The notes under the pieces were generated by a model. It was not told the DNA's origin. It made no database searches and was given only the letters and a program-made list of their open reading frames with translations. The position numbers and the translations under genes were made by a program. A stretch of DNA of 43,683 nt from an uncultured Clostridia bacterium. Its GTDB lineage: Bacteria > Bacillota > Clostridia > Peptostreptococcales > Anaerovoracaceae. The stretch lies in assembly GCA_945644815.1 (NCBI GenBank), contig CALZFA010000002.1, positions 1-43,683 of the forward strand, given 5' to 3'. Positions 8,463 to 16,381 of this stretch are shown piece by piece (position 1 is the stretch's first letter; the number at the start of each line of letters is the position of its first letter).

Positions 8463-9899
8463 ATGGCAATTTATAAATGTATGGTATGCGGAAATATTTA
8501 CGATGAGGAAAAAGAAGGCAAGCCTGTTTCAGCGCTTGACAGCTGCCCTGTATGTATGGTACCGACTACTTTCCTGAAGCCCGTTGAAGGTGCGCCGGCT
8601 GCAGAAGCATCATCGACACCTGCAGAGGATGAAAAGGCTGCAGCCGAAGGTGGAACTTTAAAGCTGGACTATGACAGCACTACAGCACGCCATGACCAAT
8701 CAAACAGATATATGGCAGAGATACACGAAATGGCAGTAACAGGCAAGTCCATAGGCGGCGCTATGAGCACACAGATGCCTATGCCGAACTGGGATGATAT
8801 TCTGCTCCTTGGCGCACAGCTTAATCCGGCTCCCCTGAACGACGGAGACTTCGTGGAAACTAAGACTGTTATCGGCAATCATGCAAAGAAACCTATGGTG
8901 CTGGAAAGCCCTGTTTACATATCTCACATGTCATTCGGTGCTTTATCCAAAGAAGTAAAAGTGGCTCTTGCAAAGGGTTCAGCTATGGCTAAAACAGCTA
9001 TGTGCAGCGGTGAAGGAGGGATTCTTCCTGAGGAAAGAGAAGCATCATATAAATATATCTTTGAATACATCCCGAACAAGTACAGTGTGACTGACGAGAA
9101 CCTGAGAAATGCCGATGCTATTGAGATTAAAATAGGCCAGGGCACCAAGCCGGGAATGGGCGGACACCTTCCGGGCGAAAAAGTGACTGCCGAAATCGCA
9201 GCAATCCGCGGCAAGAAGCAGGGAGAGGATGTACAGAGCCCGAGTAAATTCCCTGAGATAAACTCCAAGGAAGACCTTAAAGCCATGGTGGATATGCTGA
9301 GAGAGCGTTCAGAGGGCAGACCGATTGGAATTAAAATTGCCGCAGGAAATATTGAAGACGACCTGGAATACTGCGTATTCGCAGAGCCTGACTTCATAAC
9401 CGTAGACGGAAGAGGCGGAGCTACAGGCTCAAGCCCATTCTTCCTGAGAGAGGCTACTACTGTGCCTACCGTTTATGCTCTCAGCAGAGCAAGAAAGTAT
9501 CTTGATTCAGTAGGCTCAGACATTTCACTGGTAATAACGGGAGGACTGAGAGTATCCGCTGACTTCGCCAAGGCATTAGCTATGGGAGCTGATGCAGTTG
9601 CTATTGCCAGCGCAGGACTCATTGCAGCTGCATGTCAGCAGTACCGTATCTGCGGCACAGGTAAATGCCCTGTGGGAGTAGCCACTCAGGATCCGGAACT
9701 GAGAAAGAGACTTGATGTGGAGGCTTCCGCTCAGAGAGTTGCAAACTTCCTGAATGTTTCCCTTGAAGAGCTTAAGACCTTCGCCAGAATAACAGGTAAC
9801 ACCTCGGTGCATGACCTTTCCATGGATAACCTTGTAACACTGGATAAGGAAATCGCCGAGTACACTGGCATAAGACATGCCGGAAGCCCACGGAGATAG
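8463..9899 (+). CDS. Rubredoxin-like domain fused to stand-alone FMN-binding glutamate-synthase (GltB central) domain
   Basis: N-term YKCMVCGNIYDE...CPVC rubredoxin knuckles; then IKIGQGTKPGMGGHLPGEKVT, TVDGRGGATGSSP, CGTGKCPVGVATQDPELRKRLD. Confidence 0.88.
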   Translation: MAIYKCMVCGNIYDEEKEGKPVSALDSCPVCMVPTTFLKPVEGAPAAEASSTPAEDEKAAAEGGTLKLDYDSTTARHDQSNRYMAEIHEMAVTGKSIGGAMSTQMPMPNWDDILLLGAQLNPAPLNDGDFVETKTVIGNHAKKPMVLESPVYISHMSFGALSKEVKVALAKGSAMAKTAMCSGEGGILPEEREASYKYIFEYIPNKYSVTDENLRNADAIEIKIGQGTKPGMGGHLPGEKVTAEIAAIRGKKQGEDVQSPSKFPEINSKEDLKAMVDMLRERSEGRPIGIKIAAGNIEDDLEYCVFAEPDFITVDGRGGATGSSPFFLREATTVPTVYALSRARKYLDSVGSDISLVITGGLRVSADFAKALAMGADAVAIASAGLIAAACQQYRICGTGKCPVGVATQDPELRKRLDVEASAQRVANFLNVSLEELKTFARITGNTSVHDLSMDNLVTLDKEIAEYTGIRHAGSPRR

Positions 9900-9933
9900 A
9901 CTGAGGAATAAAGTTTAGCAAAAGGAATATGTA

Positions 9934-9962
9934 TTGACCCGCGAACAAATGTTTGCTATAAT
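9934..9962 (+). promoter_or_regulatory. Sigma-A type promoter of the putative toxin mRNA (TTGACC-N17-TATAAT)
   Basis: TTGACC 9934-9939, 17-nt spacer, TATAAT 9957-9962. Confidence 0.75.
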
Positions 9963-9994
9963 AAACACATAAGGAATGCCGTCTGGCGGTTCGG

Positions 9995-10016
9995 TCACTC
10001 TTCGAAAGGAGGGTGA
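9995..10016 (+). promoter_or_regulatory. SD-sequestering hairpin in toxin 5' UTR
   Basis: UCACUCUUC-GAAA-GGAGGGUGA forms 9 bp (including G-U) closed by a GAAA tetraloop; the GGAGGG SD lies entirely in the 3' arm. Confidence 0.6.
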
Positions 10017-10020
10017 TAAG

Positions 10021-10110
10021 ATGAATACATATGTGACATTTAGCGACATTTGTCAGCTGTGTTTACTGATTGTAGCCATCATTTCTCTCTGCGCAATGCT
10101 TAAGAAATAA
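10021..10110 (+). CDS. Putative type I toxin peptide, 29 aa hydrophobic (holin-like toxin style): MNTYVTFSDICQLCLLIVAIISLCAMLKK
   Basis: AAAGGAGGG RBS, single TM, Lys-Lys C-terminus, strong own promoter and a convergent antisense RNA unit over its 3' UTR. Not in the ORF track because of size. Confidence 0.72.
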   Translation: MNTYVTFSDICQLCLLIVAIISLCAMLKK

Positions 10111-10197
10111 AAACGAAACCGCCAAACAATGCGTTTGACGGTTTCTCTCCAAACTCAGGACTGAACCGCCGTGCGAATGGCGGTGTTCCTTTTATTA
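10105..10197 (-). ncRNA. Putative antisense RNA antitoxin (about 90 nt)
   Basis: Minus-strand promoter TTGACT-N17-TACTAT (10231-10203). On the minus strand GAAACCGTCAAAC-gcatt-GTTTGGCGGTTTC followed by GTTTTTATTT is an intrinsic terminator. Confidence 0.65.
10165..10194 (+). terminator. Putative terminator of toxin mRNA
   Basis: ACCGCC-gtgcgaat-GGCGGT hairpin followed by gttCCTTTTATT; lies inside the antisense RNA region. Confidence 0.45.
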
Positions 10198-10202
10198 ATT
10201 TA

Positions 10203-10231
10203 ATAGTACACGATTTTTCTTTAAAAGTCAA
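10203..10231 (-). promoter_or_regulatory. Promoter for antisense RNA (TTGACT-N17-TACTAT on minus strand)
   Basis: + strand ATAGTA 10203-10208 and AGTCAA 10226-10231 with exactly 17 nt between. Confidence 0.6.
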
Positions 10232-10240
10232 CATACAGTC

Positions 10241-10269
10241 TTGACTTTTCCCTCAAAAGACAATAGAAT
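10241..10269 (+). promoter_or_regulatory. valS/T-box leader promoter (TTGACT-N17-TAGAAT)
   Basis: TTGACT 10241-10246, 17-nt spacer, TAGAAT 10264-10269. Confidence 0.6.
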
Positions 10270-10296
10270 AATATAGTTAATAATTGCATATAAAAC

Positions 10297-10511
10297 GATG
10301 ACGGAGAGGAGTAGCAAAAGCCGGCACTTTACAGAGAATTGCGGTCATGGGCTGAGAACCGCGAAAGAAAGCGTTTTGTGAAGGTTGCTTCTGAGTTTTG
10401 ATTGATAATGAGGGTCCGTACCAGCTTAGTGCAGGTGCGGGAACAAAGGTGGTACCGCGGAAAAGTATTTTCGTCCTTTGTGAGCGTAAAGGCTTGCAAA
10501 GGACTTTTTTT
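10297..10511 (+). ncRNA. T-box leader (valine-responsive) upstream of valS
   Basis: T-box core AGGTGGTACCGCG at 10447-10459; terminator GTCCTTTG...CAAAGGAC-T7; candidate specifier GTT (Val) at 10384-10386 in GAAGGTTGCTTCTGAG. Confidence 0.9.
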
Positions 10512-10592
10512 ATGCCGGAGTTTTTGGCCGGCAGGCATTGCGAAAAGCCCCGAGGCAGCCTGAAAAAATCATTTACAGGAAAGGGAAAAACC

Positions 10593-13316
10593 ATGGAGAA
10601 AAATTTAGCAAAAACCTATAACCCTAAGGATTTTGAAGACCGCATATACGAAATGTGGGAAACAGACGGCTGCTTCAAAGCAGAGGTGGACAAAGACAAG
10701 AAACCTTTCACTATCGTAATGCCGCCGCCAAATATCACAGGACAGCTGCACATGGGTCACGCACTGGACCAGACTCTGCAGGATGTCCTCACAAGATGGA
10801 AGAGAATGCAGGGCTACAGCGCCCTTTGGCTGCCGGGTTCAGACCATGCCAGCATAGCTACCGAGGTTAAGGTAGTAAATAAGATCAGAGAGGAAGAGGG
10901 TCTGGAAAAGGAAGACCTGGGCCGTGAAGAGTTCCTTAAGCGTGCATGGGCATGGAAGGAAGAGTACGGCGGCAGAATCACCCGCCAGTGCCGTAAGCTG
11001 GGCGACTCCTGCGACTGGTCAAGAGAACGCTTCACTATGGACGAGGGCTGCAACAATGCTGTAAAGACTGCTTTCATAAGACTTTACGAAAAAGGCCTTA
11101 TCTACAAGGGCAACCGTCTGGTTAACTGGTGTCCGTCATGTATGACCACACTTTCAGACGCAGAAGTGGAACACGAAGACAAGAACGGAAAGTACTGGTA
11201 TTTCAGATATCCGTCAGCAGACGGCTCCTTTGATGGTATCGTAGTGGCCACATCAAGACCTGAGACAATGTTCGCCGATGAAGCTATCGCAGTTCATCCG
11301 TCAGACGAAAGATACAAGGATTTAGTAGGAAAGAAGGTAATCCTGCCGATTGTAGGCAAGGAAATCCCTATTATAGCAGACATGTATCCTGACCCTGAAA
11401 AGGGAACAGGCGCAGTAAAGATTACTCCTGCCCACGACCCTAACGACTTTGAAGTGGGACAGCGTGCGGGACTTGGCTGCCCGACCTGCATCAACAAGGA
11501 CGCCACCATGAATGCTCTTGCAGGAAAGTACGAGGGACAGGAACGCTACGAATGCCGTAAGAACTGGGTTTCCGACCTTGAGGCAGCAGGCTATCTGGTT
11601 AAGACCGAGGAAAAGGTTATCCCGATGGGAGAATGCTACAGATGCCACACTGTAATCGAGGACATGATCAGCGACCAGTGGTTTGTAGCAATGGAAGAAC
11701 TGGCTAAACCGGCAATCGAAGCCGCAAAGAACGGCACCCTCAGACACGTACCCGAAAGATTTGAAAAGACTTATCTTCACTGGCTCGAGGAGATCAGAGA
11801 CTGGTGTATTTCACGTCAGCTCTGGTGGGGACACAGAATTCCGGCATACTACTGCGACGAGTGCGGCGAAATGGTTGTAGCCTATGACCAGCCGGAAAAA
11901 TGTCCTAAGTGCGGAAGCATCCACATGCATCAGGACGAGGATGTTCTTGACACCTGGTTCAGCTCCGCTCTGTGGCCTTTCTCAACCCTGGGTTGGCCGG
12001 AAAAGACACCAGACCTTGAATATTTCTATCCTACAGATGTGCTGGTAACAGGCTATGATATCATTTTCTTCTGGGTAGTAAGAATGGTGTTCTCCGGTTT
12101 GGAATACATGGGAGATGTACCTTTCCACGATGTATATATCCACGGACTGGTAAGAGACGCAGAGGGCCGCAAGATGTCCAAATCACTGGGCAACGGTGTA
12201 GACCCTCTTGAAATCATAGACAAGTACGGCGCAGATGCATTGAGATTCATGCTTTCCACAGGTATCACACCGGGCAACGATATGAGATTCAAGGAAGACA
12301 GACTGGAATCCTGCAGAAACTTTGCCAACAAGCTTTGGAACGCTTCAAGATTCGTAATCATGAATCTTCAGAATGAGGACGGAAGCTTTAAGGAAATGGC
12401 CAAGTGCTGCGCAGACTGCTGCGGCGGATGCTGCGCCAACACCACAAACTTTGCAAACATCCCGCTTAAAGATGAGGACAAGTGGATTATCAATAAAGTA
12501 AACGAAGCGATTGAATATGTGGATACGGCCATGGAAAGATACGATCTGGCTCTGGCCGGTCAGAAGGTTTACGACCTTATCTGGAATGAGTACTGCGACT
12601 GGTATATCGAGCTGGTAAAACCAAGACTATGGGCAGGCGGCGAAGAGGACAAGAAGGTTGCAAGATTCACTCTGGTTATGTGCCTGAAAAACATGCTCAA
12701 GCTTCTTCATCCGTTTATGCCGTTTATCACAGAAGAAATCTGGGGATTCCTGCCTCACGGCGAGGACGAACAGGGATACCTTATTAAAGCGGAATGGCCT
12801 AAGACAAGCATCAGCTATATCTATCCCAAGTCGTCGAAGATCGTTGAGACGGCAATGGACGCAATCAAGGCCATAAGAAACATCAGGGCAGAAAAGAATG
12901 TGGTGCCTTCCAAGAAGCTGAGAGCCATCATTCTGGCCGAGGGCGAGAAGGAAGAGACTTTGAAAGCAGGAGCACAGTACCTGCAAAACCTCGGCAACAT
13001 CACCGAAATCATCTTTGCAGCAAGTAAGGCTGAAATTCCCGATGATGCAGTTTCTGCCGTAATCGACGGAGCTGAAATCTTTGTGCCGCTGGATGACCTT
13101 GTAGACTACAAGGAAGAGTTTGACAGATTAACCAAGGAAAAGAAGAGGCTGGAAGGCGAGGTTGCCAGAGTTAACGGCAAGCTTTCAAACCAGGGGTTTG
13201 TGAGCAAGGCACCGGAAAAGGTAATCAACGAAGAAAAGGCAAAGAAAGAAATGTACGAGGAAATGCTGACTAAGGTAGCAGCACAGCTTGAATCCGTTTC
13301 CGAGAAGATAAAATAA
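10593..13316 (+). CDS. valS: Valyl-tRNA synthetase
   Basis: PPPNITGQLHMGHALDQTLQD, DVLDTWFSSALWPFSTLGWP, GRKMSKSLGNGVDPLEIIDKYGADALRFML. The ORF-track start at 10398 lies in the T-box; ATG 10593 is the better start. Confidence 0.96.
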   Translation: MEKNLAKTYNPKDFEDRIYEMWETDGCFKAEVDKDKKPFTIVMPPPNITGQLHMGHALDQTLQDVLTRWKRMQGYSALWLPGSDHASIATEVKVVNKIREEEGLEKEDLGREEFLKRAWAWKEEYGGRITRQCRKLGDSCDWSRERFTMDEGCNNAVKTAFIRLYEKGLIYKGNRLVNWCPSCMTTLSDAEVEHEDKNGKYWYFRYPSADGSFDGIVVATSRPETMFADEAIAVHPSDERYKDLVGKKVILPIVGKEIPIIADMYPDPEKGTGAVKITPAHDPNDFEVGQRAGLGCPTCINKDATMNALAGKYEGQERYECRKNWVSDLEAAGYLVKTEEKVIPMGECYRCHTVIEDMISDQWFVAMEELAKPAIEAAKNGTLRHVPERFEKTYLHWLEEIRDWCISRQLWWGHRIPAYYCDECGEMVVAYDQPEKCPKCGSIHMHQDEDVLDTWFSSALWPFSTLGWPEKTPDLEYFYPTDVLVTGYDIIFFWVVRMVFSGLEYMGDVPFHDVYIHGLVRDAEGRKMSKSLGNGVDPLEIIDKYGADALRFMLSTGITPGNDMRFKEDRLESCRNFANKLWNASRFVIMNLQNEDGSFKEMAKCCADCCGGCCANTTNFANIPLKDEDKWIINKVNEAIEYVDTAMERYDLALAGQKVYDLIWNEYCDWYIELVKPRLWAGGEEDKKVARFTLVMCLKNMLKLLHPFMPFITEEIWGFLPHGEDEQGYLIKAEWPKTSISYIYPKSSKIVETAMDAIKAIRNIRAEKNVVPSKKLRAIILAEGEKEETLKAGAQYLQNLGNITEIIFAASKAEIPDDAVSAVIDGAEIFVPLDDLVDYKEEFDRLTKEKKRLEGEVARVNGKLSNQGFVSKAPEKVINEEKAKKEMYEEMLTKVAAQLESVSEKIK

Positions 13317-13326
13317 GGACAATACA

Positions 13327-14655
13327 ATGAATTCAGTAAGTACAAATTCAGCAATAGAAAAAATCCATGAATTTCAGAAGTTTGGAAGCATTCTCGGATT
13401 GGAAAGAATGAATTCGCTTTTGGAACTTTTGGGGAACCCGCAGGATGAGCTTAAGATTATTCATGTTGCGGGGACAAACGGTAAGGGCTCTGTATGCAGG
13501 TATATTTACAGCGTTCTTCAGGCGGCAGGCTACAGAACCGGTCTGTACACCTCGCCTTTTCTTCAGGTGTTTAATGAGCGAATAGAGCTGAACGGAAAGT
13601 ATATTTCCGACCAAGACTTGTCCCTTTATACAGACAGAGTTCTGCACGGTGTAGACATTATGACTGCAAGAGGAGAACAGTCACCCACAGAGTTTGAAGT
13701 AATAACGGCCATAGCTTTTCTTTATTTCAGGGAGAAAGGCTGTGACTATGCTGTTATGGAAGTGGGACTTGGGGGCAGAGGAGATTCCACCAATGTATGC
13801 AAATCGCCGCTGATATCTGTTATAACCTCAATTTCCTTTGACCATACTGACAGACTTGGGAATACCCTTTCTGAAATTGCCGCAGAAAAGGCGGGCATAA
13901 TAAAGGAAGGCTGCCCGGTAGTAACAAGCGCCGAGTCGGAGGAGGCTTTGAAGGTTATTGAGGATAAAGCATCAGAACTGGGCTGCATGTACTTTGAGAC
14001 GCGCCAAGTCCCGTACAATATAAAAACTCAAGGACTGACTGGTTCTACATTCGATATTAATATTCAGGGCGTATCCTTTGATAACCTTGAAATCTCCATG
14101 CCGGGAGAACACCAGATAAAGAACGCCATATGCGCACTGGCTGCTCTGAGCATAATGGAGGAAAGGGGAGATGTTTCCCTTCATAGAGATGTCATTTATA
14201 GAGGCTTCAAGGCTGCAAGGCAGATAGGACGCTTTGAGGTTATATCGGAAAAGGGAGAAAAGCCGTTAGTTATTATTGACGGTGCGCATAATCCGGAGGG
14301 TGCGGCAGCTCTGCGAAAAGCAATCAAAGAATACCTTTCGGGCAAAAAAATCCTCATGGTGACAGGAGTGCTGGCAGACAAGGACACTGAAAGCATTCTC
14401 AAGGAGTTTACAGCTATAACGGATTTCTTTATTGCCACAGAGCCGGAAAACCCCAGAAAGCTTGATTCAGATATACTGAAGCATCAGATAGAGACTTTAG
14501 GCGCAAAATGTGAGGGCGTTTCCGACTGCAGGAAAGCTGTAAAGGCAGCGGCAGAGAAATCCCGGAGAGAAAGTTTTGATGTAATCCTTTATGCAGGCTC
14601 TCTTTACATGATAGGAGCTGTAAGAGGACTTCTTAAGCATGAAAAGCAGGGGTAA
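13327..14655 (+). CDS. folC: Bifunctional folylpolyglutamate synthase/dihydrofolate synthase
   Basis: VAGTNGKGSVCRYIYSVLQAAGYRTGLYTSPFLQVFNERI; VIIDGAHNPEGAAAL. Confidence 0.93.
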   Translation: MNSVSTNSAIEKIHEFQKFGSILGLERMNSLLELLGNPQDELKIIHVAGTNGKGSVCRYIYSVLQAAGYRTGLYTSPFLQVFNERIELNGKYISDQDLSLYTDRVLHGVDIMTARGEQSPTEFEVITAIAFLYFREKGCDYAVMEVGLGGRGDSTNVCKSPLISVITSISFDHTDRLGNTLSEIAAEKAGIIKEGCPVVTSAESEEALKVIEDKASELGCMYFETRQVPYNIKTQGLTGSTFDINIQGVSFDNLEISMPGEHQIKNAICALAALSIMEERGDVSLHRDVIYRGFKAARQIGRFEVISEKGEKPLVIIDGAHNPEGAAALRKAIKEYLSGKKILMVTGVLADKDTESILKEFTAITDFFIATEPENPRKLDSDILKHQIETLGAKCEGVSDCRKAVKAAAEKSRRESFDVILYAGSLYMIGAVRGLLKHEKQG

Positions 14656-14660
14656 AGAAG

Positions 14661-15104
14661 ATGATGAAATTTACAATGAGGTCAACTGACGAATACGAAA
14701 GACTGGTAAGGTTTTTTGTCGAGAATCAACTGGAGTTCGACGGTGACGAGGAAGTCGACACAGATATAGTAAAATGCTGGAAAATAACTCAGGGGGATGA
14801 TTACTTGGTGGCAGGCTGTGTACTTGCCAAAAGGGAAGAAGAATATATCATCGACGGCATTGCAGTTGACAAGGTGATGAGAAAAACAGGAATGGGAAAA
14901 ATTCTTGTTGATAAGGTTATTTCGGAAGTAAAAAAGCTCGGTGGAGAAAGAATATACCTTGTTGCGAGAGCACCGGGATTTTTCAGAAAGCTGGGATTTG
15001 AGGCAATAGACCCTTCTGAAGCACCAAACTTTTTCGAATGCAAGCAGTGTCCTCAGTATCAAGTGAGCTGCCATCCTGAGGTTATGAAACTGGAGATTGA
15101 GTGA
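14661..15104 (+). CDS. GNAT family N-acetyltransferase
   Basis: IDGIAVDKVMRKTGMGKILVDKVISEVKKLGGERIYLVARAPGFFRKLGFE. Confidence 0.85.
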   Translation: MMKFTMRSTDEYERLVRFFVENQLEFDGDEEVDTDIVKCWKITQGDDYLVAGCVLAKREEEYIIDGIAVDKVMRKTGMGKILVDKVISEVKKLGGERIYLVARAPGFFRKLGFEAIDPSEAPNFFECKQCPQYQVSCHPEVMKLEIE

Positions 15105-15865
15105 TGGATTACACCAAACTATTACAGGCAATTCTGGATATTGCCGAGGAAATGCTGGTATGTGGAGCAGAAGTGAGCCGCGTAGAAGACAGCATTGAAA
15201 GAATGTGCACGGCTTATGGATGCACCAGAGTAAATGCTTTCATCATTACATCCAATATACAGGTAACAATGGAGGATCCGGATGAAAATATTGTTACTCA
15301 GATAAGGCGGATTGTGAGGAATAATGTTAATTTCGATAAGCTGGACTATCTGAACGATCTGTCCAGATGGATATGCGGAGAAAAGCCGTCAGTAACTGAA
15401 ATCCGGAAAAAGTACGACAAGGTGATGTCGAGAAAAAACTATCCCGGATGGATAGAGTACCTGGGGGCATCGCTTATTGCCGGCGGATTTGCCGTGTTTT
15501 TCGGAGGAAATTTTGAAGACGGGGCAGCTTCTGCTGTATTGGGGCTGGCTATGATGGCGACGATACGATTTATGAGCAGATACGAAAAGAATCAACTGGC
15601 TATGATGTTTATAATTTCGTTTTGTTCGGGCTTATATACTTTCTTATTGATGAAAGCGGGATTGGGAACTCATCAGGATAAAATAATTATAGGAGGAATC
15701 ATGCTGCTCATACCGGGCATAGCTATGACAAATTCAGTCAGAGACATGCTCACAGGCGATATAGTGACGGGAATGCTCAGACTTACCAACTCTTTGCTTC
15801 AGGCAGCGGCCATAGCCTCCGGATTTGCTCTTTCCATAATGCTTATGGGAGGTGGTACATTATGA
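15101..15865 (+). CDS. Threonine/serine exporter family protein, ThrE N-terminal part (DUF1212)
   Basis: ILDIAEEMLVCGAEVSRVEDSIERMCTAYG with C-terminal TM helices. Confidence 0.87.
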   Translation: MMDYTKLLQAILDIAEEMLVCGAEVSRVEDSIERMCTAYGCTRVNAFIITSNIQVTMEDPDENIVTQIRRIVRNNVNFDKLDYLNDLSRWICGEKPSVTEIRKKYDKVMSRKNYPGWIEYLGASLIAGGFAVFFGGNFEDGAASAVLGLAMMATIRFMSRYEKNQLAMMFIISFCSGLYTFLLMKAGLGTHQDKIIIGGIMLLIPGIAMTNSVRDMLTGDIVTGMLRLTNSLLQAAAIASGFALSIMLMGGGTL

Positions 15866-16299
15866 TAATTCAGACAATAGCTGCCTTTGCAGGTTCTATC
15901 GGATTTGCGATATTTTTTAAGATGAAAGGCAGGCAGATAGTTCTGGCCGGAGTCGGCGGGGCTGTCACCTGGATGGTATATCTGGCAGTACAAAGTTTTA
16001 TTGCAGGATATTTTGTGCCATATCTCATAGCATCGATTTTTGTGGGAATTTATGCGGAGATTATGGCGAGATTAAATAAGGCGCCGGCAACTATTTTTCT
16101 GACGGCATCGGCAGTGCCTCTCATACCGGGAGGAAGCCTCTATTATACAATGCTTGGACTGGTTGAGCAGGATGAGACCATGTTCACGGAAAGCGGTGTA
16201 GCTGCCCTGACCATTGCTTTAGCCATTTCCCTTGGATTTGTTGTGGTAGCATTGACCAATAAATATATCAATATCTTTATGAAAAGAACCTCGCCTTAA
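15862..16299 (+). CDS. Threonine/serine exporter family protein, ThrE C-terminal part (DUF3815-like)
   Basis: Hydrophobic, PATIFLTASAVPLIPGGSLYYTMLGLV; overlaps the upstream gene. Confidence 0.87.
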   Translation: MIIQTIAAFAGSIGFAIFFKMKGRQIVLAGVGGAVTWMVYLAVQSFIAGYFVPYLIASIFVGIYAEIMARLNKAPATIFLTASAVPLIPGGSLYYTMLGLVEQDETMFTESGVAALTIALAISLGFVVVALTNKYINIFMKRTSP

Positions 16300-16312
16300 C
16301 CGGCGGGGTTTT
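16287..16312 (+). terminator. Intrinsic terminator after ThrE pair
   Basis: AACCTCGCC-ttaacc-GGCGGGGTT followed by TT. Confidence 0.5.
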
Positions 16313-16381
16313 GCCACCTTTAGGAATACTTTTCCTCCCAAATAATAAAATGTATAGACACTAAAACTATGGAGGAAAAAT

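Noticed and set aside
10115-10145. Hairpin GAAACCGCCAAAC...GTTTGACGGTTTC as terminator of the toxin mRNA
   Set aside because: On the + strand it has a C-A mismatch and is followed by TCTCC, not a T-run. On the minus strand it has G-U pairing and GTTTTTATTT, so it fits the antisense RNA terminator instead.
10398-10592. N-terminal extension of ValRS given in the ORF track
   Set aside because: This stretch is the T-box antiterminator/terminator leader; the protein starts at ATG 10593.
10277-10594. 105-aa minus-strand ORF over the T-box
   Set aside because: Explained by the structured RNA leader on the + strand; no RBS or family signature.
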